Shown in pieces: positions 1 to 8,993 of a stretch of DNA of 12,178 nt (positions are counted from its first letter, which is position 1; each line of letters opens with the position of its first letter). A model generated the notes under the pieces. That model was not told the origin of the DNA, did no database searches, and saw nothing but the letters and a program-made list of their open reading frames with translations. A program made the translations under genes and the position numbers. The stretch is from Leucogyrophana mollusca. Its lineage: Eukaryota > Basidiomycota > Agaricomycetes > Boletales. The stretch is taken from NCBI GenBank assembly GCA_021014945.1, contig MU266823.1, positions 1 to 12,178 on the forward strand, read 5' to 3'.

Positions 1-1041
1 CACCTCAGTCTTCCCCGCCCACCGCTAGCAACCCACCTGTAGGCATCTTTTGCGTGTATGTGTCCTTCTGCTCGCTAACATCCCGTGTTTATAATACGCA
101 CCCTCCCGCCAGCAGCGGCAGGCCCGTGCCAAGTCATCTTCAATAAACTCCTCGCTACTTGACGTGAGCTTGCGTTTTCAGATTCTACATACCTCAAAAC
201 TAATTCCCCACGTTATACCTAGCTTCCCGCAGTCGTGCAGCAACAGCCCGTCACCCAGCACCCGCAGGAAAGAAAGCCGAGTGTCAACGACGACTGGGAC
301 ACCGAGTCGACACGCCCACGCCTTGTAAGTTTTTGTCGGGCTTTTCTGCGTGGTATCCTCTCATTTGTGTCCCTTCTAAGCGACCTGCCGAACCTCAGCA
401 GGATCCTCCACCCGAGCGAGAAACATCGACCGTGCAGCCCGCCGCGTCCGGTCACAAATGGTTAGGCAACATCCGTGAACGCTGGCGACGTATCCGGCGT
501 CGCAAATCTCGCATTTCGGCGGACCTTCCGGACGGCCCACATCTACCTCTACCCCTTCATGAACGCGCCAATGCTCCCGCCTCTCCAGAGGTAAGTTTCG
601 GGACGAATGATCATATTTATTTGATATCTACTCGTACTACCTAGTTGCCAACCAATCAACAAGCGCGTCTAGGAAGGGATGGAGCTGCACAGGAAAACAC
701 ACAAGCTTCCCATTCCCGAACGCAGCCTTCAACGAAGCAGGACGAGGCTAACGTAGCGCTCGGAAAACTTGATGAGGTATGCATTCCATCTCTGCCGAGC
801 CATATTTGATCTAACCGTGGCCTCCCCGTAGCGACTGTATGCAGCCCCTCCTAGAGACAGAAACGAACGACGTCGCTGGCGTGCCCGACAGCGGCGCAGA
901 GCTGCCAGGAACGTCGATTCGGACTCAGAGCCCGAAGATAATGATGCGGAGTCATACTACGAGGACACGGGGTGCTTGGACGCCTTCTGTTTCCTGGAGT
1001 GCTTCAGGTGGTGGAGGCACAGGCGCTCGCACTCGCAGTGA
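1..1041 (+). CDS. Unrecognised Arg/Pro-rich protein, 3' part (5' end outside window)
   Basis: I do not recognise a family. Six exons join without a stop: 3-38 (left edge uncertain), 113-163, 223-324, 381-590, 645-776 and 832-1041 with TGA at 1039-1041, giving about 246 visible residues. Five introns of 54-74 bp have GT..AG ends (GTAGGC, GTGAGC, GTAAGT, GTAAGT, GTATGC donors) and all are phase 0. The protein is low in hydrophobic residues: a Pro/Gln-rich start, an Arg cluster (RERWRRIRRRKSR, about 456-517), a second Arg cluster (RRRWRARQRRR, about 868-906), then an acidic patch (DSDSEPEDND). The end is CLDAFCFLECFRWWRHRR, three Cys with paired Trp and Arg. The basic clusters could be nuclear-localisation or nucleic-acid contacts, and the Cys/Trp tail could be lipidated or membrane-associated; both are guesses. 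Exons from 223 onward are well supported by splice sites; the first two visible exons less so. Confidence 0.6.
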
Positions 1042-1429
1042 GGGAGTCGGGCTTCTCTCTTATTAAGAGCAGTGCGCCTCTCGTGTCTCGTATCGCGAAA
1101 TCCGCATTTCGACCATTTTTCACGTCGTGCATCTCATGACGCTTTATCACTGCTCCTTAGGCATCTACTAGATATTGGAGTGTCCGAGTGCTCAAGTGTC
1201 TGCACCGCCAGTTGCTACGCCTATCTGAATACCCATCTCCGTACCATCCAGCCCAGCGCAAAGTCTTCCTCGCCGCCCTATCACTGGTATTTCATCTAAT
1301 CTCGGCCCGTCCCTCGATCTCGCGGTGGGTCGTTTATGTTCCGAGAAATGATGGAAGGTACTGGTTGTATTCGCGAGAGCAGTGGAGGATATGAATACGG
1401 TGTCCTGTCAACACGAACAATCACGCTTT
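1042..1429. other. Short stretch with no supported gene
   Basis: Lies between the stop of the plus-strand gene at 1041 and the coding-like minus-strand blocks further right. Open frames here (for example plus 1072-1299 and 1188-1394) show no recognisable motif and no supporting splice structure. It is probably the convergent 3' regions of the two neighbours. Confidence 0.4.
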
Positions 1430-2070
1430 CACGCGGCAGGGGCGTCGTCCCTGCTTGTAAGTGCGGAACTCCATATCTCGCGAGATGGTGTGGGGGACAA
1501 ACAGAGAACGGCTGTATAGATGACAGGCCAGCGGCGAGGAGTGGAATCGTCAAGGTAGTAGAAGACCTCGCATACTCCGAGGACATCGTACAGGGCTTGA
1601 CATGTAAGGGAGCGCGCCGTATGATCCACAGAACTTCTGTTGTATGAATGGAGAGAGTATTGAAGATATGAAGCACACAAGCTAATGCACAAAATCATCG
1701 AAGAAACCAACGACCTGGAGATTTCCCTTCCGCAAGTGATACGTGGACAGAAACTTGAAGTGTGAAGACCTGCTGCGTCGGGCGCTTTTCATCCTGTAGC
1801 CTTTCTTTCAGCTCCTCAAGTAAAACACTCTTCTCAGCGTCTTATCGCGCTCGATGGATGATGTCGACACCTAAAGGGTGTGTAGGTGCTGGGCTAGTGA
1901 AATATCTCGATATCATGGGGGCCGTGCTATAGCGCATCAGTGTCTCTTCAACTTGCGGCAGTGTGAAGCATGCAGGGCTCAACAGTAACGCGTACCTGGG
2001 GCTGGAGGAAGTCGAGAGGGAAGATACGGGAAATCTCCAAATAGCAAGCGATCAAGTCATTATCGCCCAT
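1430..2070 (-). CDS. Possible small unknown gene, exon structure unresolved
   Basis: Not a recognised family. Going leftward on the minus strand, an ATG at 2070 opens a 25-codon block (1996-2070, MGDNDLIACYLEISRIF at its start) ending exactly at CAG|GTACGC, a good 5' splice site. A phase-0 continuation begins at 1943 after GAAGAG and runs to a TAA at 1842-1844 (contains MRYSTAPMISRYF). Another coding-like block lies at about 1685-1792 (contains HLRKGNLQVVGFFDDF), and one at about 1500-1640 (contains ALYDVLGVCEVFYYLDD) follows an ATACAACAG acceptor. Codon use in these blocks is gene-like, but I could not join them all in one frame, so the model is incomplete and it may be a decayed gene. It would lie tail-to-head behind the CK2 beta gene, 144 bp downstream of that stop, and convergent with the gene at 1-1041. 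Confidence 0.35.
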
Positions 2071-2214
2071 CAGATTCCGCGTTAGCTTATAAGTGGATGC
2101 ATAGGGCGAGGTATGGGCAACGTTAATTTACGCTGGGTAGCAGCCAACTCAATGGATGGATGGTCACGTAGCTGTTCAAACCAATGACAATAACGCATAG
2201 ACAAAAGTGTATCG

Positions 2215-3304
2215 TCAGCTGAGATCTTCCAACGCCTCAAGTCTTGCTACCTGTCTGGACCGTATATTCAGCAACAGCTACACACAGTTTCAAAACGCTC
2301 ACCTATCCCGGACTGCCTCCTGCCACCTCTGAAGCTTCGCAGTTTCGTTTAATTGGAATCCGTATATCCTTGGTCGATAGCGCTCCGCCTTCAAAGCTAC
2401 ACTAGCAGTGCTGACCAGCTCTCCAACGCTCTCCGCCACTTCGGGTTCTTCTTTCGTCTTCCTACTTCTCCTTCCTCCTTCGTTGTCGCCAGTACGCGAG
2501 GCCGGCCCGAGGTCCACTGCTCCGACTTTAGGTGGGATAAGACTTGGGTACACGAGGAACAGCAGATGGGGGAACGATGTGCCGAAATAAGCTCCGTCGA
2601 TGGAACCATGTCGAGAAGATTTAGGCGAGTACACGTCTTCGCAGCGACCACAATAGAGTTTGACGGATTTCTCGTAGGGAGTGTCACTCAGGCCGACTGG
2701 GAGCAGGGGCTGTGATTGGCACAGCACGCGTGGACAACGCCCGAAATCGACTCGTTTGTACTTCTCGAGCTAGTCATTGTCAGCACGGTCGATCGCGGGT
2801 GCAACAAGCGGGCATACCATCTTATTCAAGCCTCTCGCGGTTACAATCCAACGGGCGTGAATTAAGCCGTAAAGTAAACGTGCTTGAACATCGAGGGCAC
2901 CACGGAGTTCGTCTTGGATCTCATCATCTTCGGACACTCCATGAACAGAAGTCCAATGTGGAATTAGACGGTGAATCACAAACCAAGGTTATCTGTTATC
3001 AAGTCAAGCGCTTGTGCATAATTCGAGACTTCGTTGTTGAGACCAGTCAAGTTAAATCTGTCCAGGATATAATCCTCTTCAACTTCACAGAAGTATTCGT
3101 TTCCTTTGGATGAGAGAAACCACGATATCCACTGTGGCCCAAAGATCAATCACGCTGCTAGCACGATGTAGATAAGTGGTCATACCGAGCTGCAACAGCC
3201 TTAAAGTAAGCCAAGGCTGAAGATTAGTGAGGTTTTTAAGTGACTTACTTCGAGTAATCAGAGTCGGAGCCCGTCGAATTATCATCCACTGCACGGCCAA
3301 GCAT
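2215..3304 (-). CDS. CKB2: Casein kinase II regulatory (beta) subunit, Ckb2-like
   Basis: Regulatory subunit of protein kinase CK2: it forms the zinc-linked dimer that binds and directs the catalytic alpha subunits (family knowledge). Exons, in transcript order: 3249-3304, 3186-3189 (4 nt), 2984-3131, 2818-2936, 2303-2769, 2215-2254; TGA at 2215-2217; 834 nt, 277 residues. Seen: [17 protein letters not shown] (from residue 21), [12 protein letters not shown], an acidic loop ([10 protein letters not shown]), [20 protein letters not shown], four zinc cysteines C121/C126/C149/C152 (CPRVLC and CGRC, family spacing), [19 protein letters not shown], and [16 protein letters not shown]. The last motif and DFGRCPRV are nearer to yeast Ckb2 than to Ckb1. 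Residues about 190-237 form an extra charged, probably disordered insert. Introns are 59, 54, 47, 48 and 48 bp. The start at 3304 fits the family N-terminus (acidic-Ser patch STGSDSDYS before WISWF), but an upstream exon cannot be excluded. Divergent from the GUP1-like gene. Confidence 0.93.
3186..3189 (-). other. 4-nt micro-exon of the CK2 beta gene
   Basis: Exon 1 ends in phase 2 (..TCG AA|GTAAGT at 3248) and exon 3 must start in phase 0 at TGG (3131). Joining them directly shifts the frame and soon meets a stop. Inserting CTCG (3186-3189), bounded by TTGCAG on one side and the donor GTATGA on the other, restores it: AA|C TCG| TGG reads Asn-Ser-Trp. The flanking introns then measure 59 and 54 bp, normal for this window, and the Tyr-to-Trp spacing matches yeast Ckb2 (Y-V-D-M-W versus Y-S-N-S-W). 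Confidence 0.78.
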
Positions 3305-3577
3305 CTTGTTAGTGTGGATCAATACGAGCTGTCAGTAACTGACTTGTGTGCTGCCTCAGGTACTTCGCGTGCACAACGCAAGTAAATCCATACCCGACTG
3401 AGCCACCCTACCCGCATCCGAATGAGGTATAATGTTCACATAGAGTCAAGAGCTTGCTGCTCTCGGTGTCTGTCTACTGACAGTGACCTCTACTTATTCC
3501 TATCTCGATGATCTCACCTTTCCGGTCCTTGATTACCCTGTTTTGAACGCAGGGAAAGGCGGGATAAATCCGAGCTC
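3305..3577. promoter_or_regulatory. Divergent upstream region shared by CK2 beta and GUP1-like genes
   Basis: A 273-bp interval between the two divergent start codons (3304 minus, 3578 plus), so it must hold both core promoters and 5' leaders. An AT-rich GGTATAATG lies near 3426. On the minus strand CACTAACAAG directly precedes the CK2 beta ATG and resembles a branch point plus 3' splice site, so a 5' leader intron is possible. No specific transcription-factor site is assigned. Confidence 0.55.
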
Positions 3578-5877
3578 ATGTCAAACGATATTGTCTTACA
3601 AATGCCCACCGACCTGCGCAGCAACAGACATTCATTCGAGCTAGACTCCGTTCACGAGACTAAAGCAAGAGGACTTACTGCACTAACTGTCGACATCCCC
3701 AGCTCGCACCAATACCATAGGCCCGATAAACCCCAACTTCCGCGCTGGAGAACTCCGGAATTCATATGCTACTATGTGGTCGCCGCGGTTGTCCTCCCCA
3801 TCATGGCATGGGTGCCCATTCGTTTGAGCTCATGTGTGTACAGCTCCTTCAGAACTAGAAGCCATCGTCTTACCCTGTATAGCTTCGCACATAAATTATC
3901 CTTTCTATGACCACAGGCTATCACCCGGCTGGCTCTTTGGGCGCGAAGTGGTGAGTTTATCGACCCTGCTATACGAATGGTTTCCCGCACGACGAGGTCA
4001 CGAAGCGTCTTATGTTTTATCCCTGATTTCTCTTCTGCATTGTCTCGTAGGATAACAGTGACAGCCAATACCGCGCATTCCGAAACAACATACCCGCATT
4101 GACACTGGTCGCCGGCGTCTTTCTTGCCCTCAAGTCAATCTACACTCATCTTGTATCGCGCTCTATTTCATACTTGCCCGCTCACCGACTCCACCTTATT
4201 CCATTTTTAATCACTTTCTCATTCTTCTTTCTTCTTGGTCTTCATGGAACCAGTGCATTCAAGATCATCTTCATCCTAACGGTGAATTATTATATTGGCA
4301 AGAGCTGCCAAGGCTCCCGAGCTGGACCGTTATTGACCTGGCTCTTCAATGGCGTGATACTTTTCGCTAACGAGATGGGCGAGGGATATCGTTTCGCGAT
4401 GTTGCACCCTTCGCTTGGGATACTGGTATGAGCCTCAAAACCATCTTAGAGCACCATGTGACGCTCCCTGTAGGACACGTTCGAGGGTGTCTATCCCCGG
4501 TGGCACATCAGTTTCAATATCACCATGCTGAGACTTGTTTCATTCAATATGGACTACTTCTGGGCCTGTAGTTATGCGAATTCAGCCAATGTAAGTCCTC
4601 TGCTCACTGCCTGCGAAAGCCTGGTTCCCTGGAAATCTTACTTTCGAGCTCAGGGAGAAACGCCCCTCACCGAAAAACAGAGAGCTAATACTCCTCATTC
4701 CTCCGAATATTATTCGTACAAGAATTACCTGGCCTATGTCTTGTATCCCCCACTCTACATAGCAGGGCCAATCATAACGTTCAACAACTTCATGTGGCAG
4801 GTTTGCTATCCCCTTAAATGTTCGTCGTGGCTGTTGCTCATGTTTCTCCCACCAGCTCCGTCGTCCCACAGATATCCCGACGCGTCTCATCCTAGGATAT
4901 GCTGTCCGTTTCCTCGCATGCCTTCTGACCATGGAGTTCATACTGCACTACATGTACGTAGTTGCCATCAAGGATGCGAAAGCGTGGCTTGGCGATACGC
5001 CGATGGAAATCAGCATGATAGGTTTCTGGAACCTCCTCATTGTCTGGTTGAAGGTGCGTTTTCCATGAGTACCCTGCAAGGAAAAATATGACCCAACTAC
5101 GGTCACTGGATCAGCTTCTCCTGCCATGGCGATTCTTCCGCCTATGGGCCCTTGGAAGCGGAATTGACCCACCAGAAAATATGGTCCGGTGCATGGTGAA
5201 TAATTACTCCGCCTTTGGATTCTGGAGAAGCTGGCATCGATCATACAACCTGTGGATCATTCGGTTCGTATATGTGCTCTTGGTTTACGCGCTGTAATCG
5301 GGTTTGACGGCACCACAGGTACATTTATATACCCCTCGGAGGAACGAAAAACGTTGCTGTCACGACGGTGCTCGTCTTTTCATTTGTTGCTCTTTGGCAC
5401 GACCTTTCCTTCCGCCTGCTGGCATGGGGATGGCTCATCAGCTTATTCATTCTACCTGAACTCCTTGCCAGTTATCTTCTTCCCCAATCAACGGTCAGCT
5501 CAATTGATTTATCACCACTCGCCTCTTGCTGATGGGCATTCGGACTTCCCCGCCCAGTACGGAGAGAAGCCGTGGTACCGACATGCGTGTGCCGTGGGTG
5601 CGATTCTGAACATCCTAATGATGATTTCCGCGAATCTTGTGGGCTTCGTGATTGGCACGAACGGGATGCTCTACATGGTCAATCAGATTGTTGGGAGCTG
5701 GGAAGGTGAGTTAAAAACGTCTTCTTCCGTCAAGGCACAGCCGATCTTTCTCTATTAGGCTTGCGCTTTCTGATTGGCGCTTGCGCCTGCATCTTTGTGG
5801 GAGTTCAGCTTATGTTCGAATATCGGTGGGTCGAGTTGATTCATGCGCGTCGGTTGGTGCTGATTATGCCTCAGTGA
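3578..5877 (+). CDS. GUP1: GUP1-like membrane-bound O-acyltransferase (GPI-anchor remodelling)
   Basis: Multi-pass ER enzyme of the MBOAT family. Yeast Gup1 adds a very-long-chain acyl group to the lipid of GPI anchors and was first named for glycerol uptake (family knowledge). Ten exons: 3578-3833, 3883-3950, 4051-4425, 4474-4590, 4654-4800, 4856-5053, 5115-5263, 5319-5493, 5558-5705, 5759-5877; TGA at 5875-5877; 1752 nt, 583 residues, close to yeast Gup1 (about 560). Seen: a hydrophilic N-terminus; RWRTPEF then a first membrane segment (about 62-80); [18 protein letters not shown] (90-107); [55 protein letters not shown] (416-434); and [20 protein letters not shown] with the conserved MBOAT histidine H464. 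Nine introns: 49, 100, 48, 63, 55, 61, 55, 64 and 53 bp. All key motifs are intact. The ATG at 3602 is a weaker alternative start. Confidence 0.95.
4591..4653 (+). other. Stop-free 63-bp (3n) intron in the GUP1-like gene
   Basis: Starts GTAAGTCC and ends GAGCTCAG, phase 0, 21 codons without a stop. Treating it as intron joins ..SYANSAN to [11 protein letters not shown].., matching Gup1 spacing between FWAC and the (S)LTDRQRA-like segment. Retention would insert 21 residues after N272 without breaking the frame. Confidence 0.7.
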
Positions 5878-6701
5878 AGAAGAGATGCGACGAGGCATCT
5901 ACCGCAGATGTTAGAGCCTGAGTTTGTTCGCGAATAGACGATCCATACCCCTTAAATGGCTCGTCTGTCTTCACGCACAGGCAGTTACTAGTCAAGCATG
6001 CCGACCTACTCGATGATCACCTGGACCCGCGCTCACTCTCATGAGACATCATGGCGCAGCACTCCACAAAAGGAGTAATAATGTATTAATCAGACTTCCT
6101 GAAACCGACATCTAAAATTCCAGTCACCTCGAAACAGCCTTCAGAAACTTTTTCACGGATCCTCTTTTTGGTATAGACTCGGGCCAAGTGGAAAACAACC
6201 ATGTTGGGTGGTGCTTCAGCCAATGACGATGTCCCCACGGTGGCCGTAAAGGCCTCAAGTCCGAGCTTGCTAACGTGTTTTGCAGTTGGAGGAGTTGTCC
6301 AAATCGCCAGCGAAACAAAAATTTAGCGCTACCGTAATCATAGCGTGCCTGTCAGGACTCGAGCTGGGTTTTACCGAGCTCCATTCCCATGTCAATCCGA
6401 ACCTGAACACCTCGGAGCGTTCCTTTAAGTAACAATTGCTAGATACATCAATGATGGATAGTGAATTTGCATGTCAGAGTGTGTATAATGTAAGTGGTTC
6501 AGAGTACAACCCTATGGTCAACCGTGATGATAGTGATGGTGTGAGATGGTAGATCCAGTGTCCAGTTTTACTCCCAGATGCAGCGAAGAAAGCGAGGGCA
6601 GAGCGAAGAAAACAAAAGAAAGGCGTGGACGGAAGCCGCAAAAAGGGCGGCTCCGAAGAAGGGAGGAATATGGCAAATATAGACGGGGGTATGGGCTTCC
6701 G
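5878..6701. other. Convergent intergenic region, no gene seen
   Basis: Lies between the stop of the GUP1-like gene (5877) and the stop of the monooxygenase on the other strand (6702), so it holds both 3' untranslated regions. A minus-strand open frame at 6124-6318 has no family features. A strongly purine-rich plus-strand tract at about 6580-6680 (pyrimidine-rich in the monooxygenase transcript) includes an AGCCGC/GCGGCT hairpin near 6630-6655. Nothing else is evident. Confidence 0.5.
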
Positions 6702-8591
6702 TCAATGACACATCACCAGTCCGTTCATCTGGGCTTCCATGTCGTTGTCCATGGCACGCTGCTTTGCCCGCTCGCGTAGAACACCCCATTTCACCCACCA
6801 GTCGTCCGCCTCGTCCTCTGCATCGTAGCCAAACAACTCCTTTAGCATCTCCCATTGTTCGGCGGCATCCCCTCCGGCCAGCGGACTCTCCCCAGCGTCG
6901 TATTTCGCGCGCATGTGCTTATCTCTTTGCTCCTGTTGCTCGCACTTTGGCATCATCTGGAAGGTGAGGTTGCCTTGCTCTGAGGCAATAACGCTCGCAC
7001 ACCGCCCTTCTCGGAGATCCTGGAAGGCGTAGAGGAAACTTGGTATTTGGTCTTCACTTATGAGATGCGAAAAGAGTTTGGCGAGGACGGCGGCGTCTTC
7101 TACAGCTAGAGCAGCTCCTTGAATAGATCCTGCCTTTAAATATACATGAGCCAGCGAAATCCACAAACATCAGGAAAAGTACACACTGGCAATGGATGGG
7201 CCGCTTCCCCTATCATAACCATTCGACCTTCGTCATGTACCCAATCCTCTATGGGCGGTACATTCTTCGTTGGCACGCGAACCGGGGGGCTTCCCATTGA
7301 GACCAGTTTGACTAGTCTAAAAAGCACGTGGATGAGTGCGGAATCGTTGCATCTAGCCGAAGAGATCCGACCTTGGTTCACACTCGCCAAGTTGTCTCCG
7401 CATCTCGCTCATGTCAATCTCTGACCCCCAGTGGTCCGGTTCGTCCTCGCCAGATGAAGGAGGCACCCAGAAGTGAAGTGCAAACTCGTCTTTCCCGCCC
7501 TACGGAAGCCATGAGCGAGGAAATCAGGGACGAGTGCACAGCATAGCTCACTATCGGATACCCCATTGCCGATCGGCCATTGCCAAACCATACGAAGAGT
7601 TTTGTCTTAGGGGCAAACGCTTCAGAAATTGCGTAACGGGCCTGCAGGAGAAACGTACATATGGTTTCTTGTAAAACATTGACAATTCTGGATCCGCTCG
7701 TATTAGTGGCCCAGGTACTGTCGTGCTGACCAACAGAGTCAACCCTGAGACGTATTTAAACGGGACCACCACTTACTTGTACAACAAGCTGGAGCACGGT
7801 GTGGAGGCATAAACGTCATAACCCACGATTTCTCGCTGGATTAGACTTGAGCGACCATCAGCGCCAACTATTACGTCTGCCCGCAGTGTCTCCCCCGTGG
7901 ACAATTTTACGTGACAGTCATCGCCATCTACCGACACGACATTGGCACCGCCGCGGATTTCAGCGCCAAGGCTGACAGCCGTCTCGAACAATAATCGCCG
8001 CAAATCAACGTGCTAGACCGGCCATAAAGTAGTTCAGCATGGAACACTGGCACAGGAAGGGAGGGAGAGCGTACATGGCAAAATATGTATGAACCGCCGG
8101 TCTCCTTAAGGAATTCTTCATCCCATACGTGTACACCAAGAAGATAACCTGTCTCGTCTGCCTCCCCAACTGTTTAGCGAAATATGAGAGCTAGTCAAAG
8201 CACCAGACGTACATATTTCGAGTTCTATTGCCTCGGATGTGACTGCGATTTGTTTTAGCTGCTCTCCCAAGCCCCAATGTATCAGTATTTTGGCGACGTT
8301 GGGAGGTAGTCGAATGCCTCCATGAGACATCTTGTTCAACATTAATCGGAATCCTGTTCGGAAGCAAGAATTGCGAGTAACCCACCTGGGCCACATCTTC
8401 ATCCCGAGTTTTCTCTAAAACAGTGACACGATGGCCGACTCGTCTGAGTGCTATCGCACAGGCCAGTCCACCAATTCCCCCACCAACCACCAAAAAGTCT
8501 ATCGAGAGATTTGCCTATGCCGATCGCGCGATTAAAGGGAGCCATTTATGCACGGGTTGGTAAAACCCACCTTTCCGTTTATACCATTCAT
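6702..8591 (-). CDS. FAD-dependent aromatic-type monooxygenase (salicylate hydroxylase-like)
   Basis: Flavoprotein hydroxylase of the class that uses NAD(P)H and O2 to hydroxylate small, often aromatic, substrates (PF01494-like); the actual substrate is unknown. Ten exons in transcript order: 8571-8591, 8386-8514, 8213-8330, 8075-8169, 7777-8012, 7659-7725, 7552-7605, 7372-7499, 7187-7316, 6702-7133; 1410 nt, 469 residues. Seen: DFLVVGGGIGGLACAIALRR with the FAD dinucleotide-binding GxGxxG (18-23) and acidic E41 after strand 2 (VTVLEK); GGIRLPPNVAKIL; the DG motif VIVGADGRSS (D173-G174); WFGNGRSAMGYPI; and MIGEAAHPLP (319-326) where most relatives have GDAAHP. The C-terminal 143 residues are one charged exon. 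Exon 1 encodes only MNGINGK, but without it no ATG precedes the FAD motif. Nine introns of 43-62 bp. A TATA-like TTTATATGGG lies about 105 bp upstream on the minus strand. Confidence 0.92.
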
Positions 8592-8993
8592 GATGAGATG
8601 TTGAACGACGGTCAAAAAGGCAGTGAACTTGAAGGGGGGCTCGGGAAGGCAACCTTACGGACGATCCTGAATTTAAGTATTGATTTCCGGACGACCCATA
8701 TAAAGGAAGGAAGATGGAAGTGTCTGTTTGTCATTGTGTGTTTCAACAGCGGGGATTTGCCAGTGCTGGGTGCCTCGGAAAATGAAGGTGGAAAAAAGAG
8801 GTCTCTATTGCGGCATAATTTGTCTTTTTGTTTCCGCGAGCGGGGAAGTCGCCCACAACTATGCCGTGTCTGCGGCTCAGCAACACCTTTGCCTCTGGCA
8901 ACTACACTATCTCACTGCAGAGCTCCGAGCACTTGACCAAGCTTGGGGTGTGAAGCGAATATTGGATTTTGACACGAGGTCCTGGTGTTGAAC
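8592..8993 (-). promoter_or_regulatory. Upstream region of the monooxygenase
   Basis: About 400 bp 5' of the monooxygenase ATG on the minus strand. The only core-promoter-like element seen is TTTATATGGG (8695-8704). Plus-strand open frames here (8448-8936, 8728-8991) partly overlap the gene's first exons and are best read as shadows. Confidence 0.35.

Noticed and set aside
3772..4068. Minus-strand frame of 98 codons antisense to GUP1 exons 1-3
   Set aside because: Shadow of the GUP1-like gene, which has conserved MBOAT motifs in the plus frames.
6546..6779. Plus-strand frame with basic, nuclear-signal-like run (KKTKERRGRKPQKGRLRRREE)
   Set aside because: Arises from a purine-rich tract at the 3' end of the monooxygenase and overlaps its last coding exon on the opposite strand; no supporting start context or homology.
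7606..7658. Alternative reading of the monooxygenase in which a 17-bp intron (7642-7658) replaces the 53-bp one
   Set aside because: 17 bp is too short for a spliceosomal intron, and the 53-bp version ending in AAG gives better family spacing before FVWFGNGR.
8448..8936. 162-codon plus-strand open frame
   Set aside because: Lies antisense to the first exons and promoter of the monooxygenase, whose reading is strongly supported; no family features of its own.
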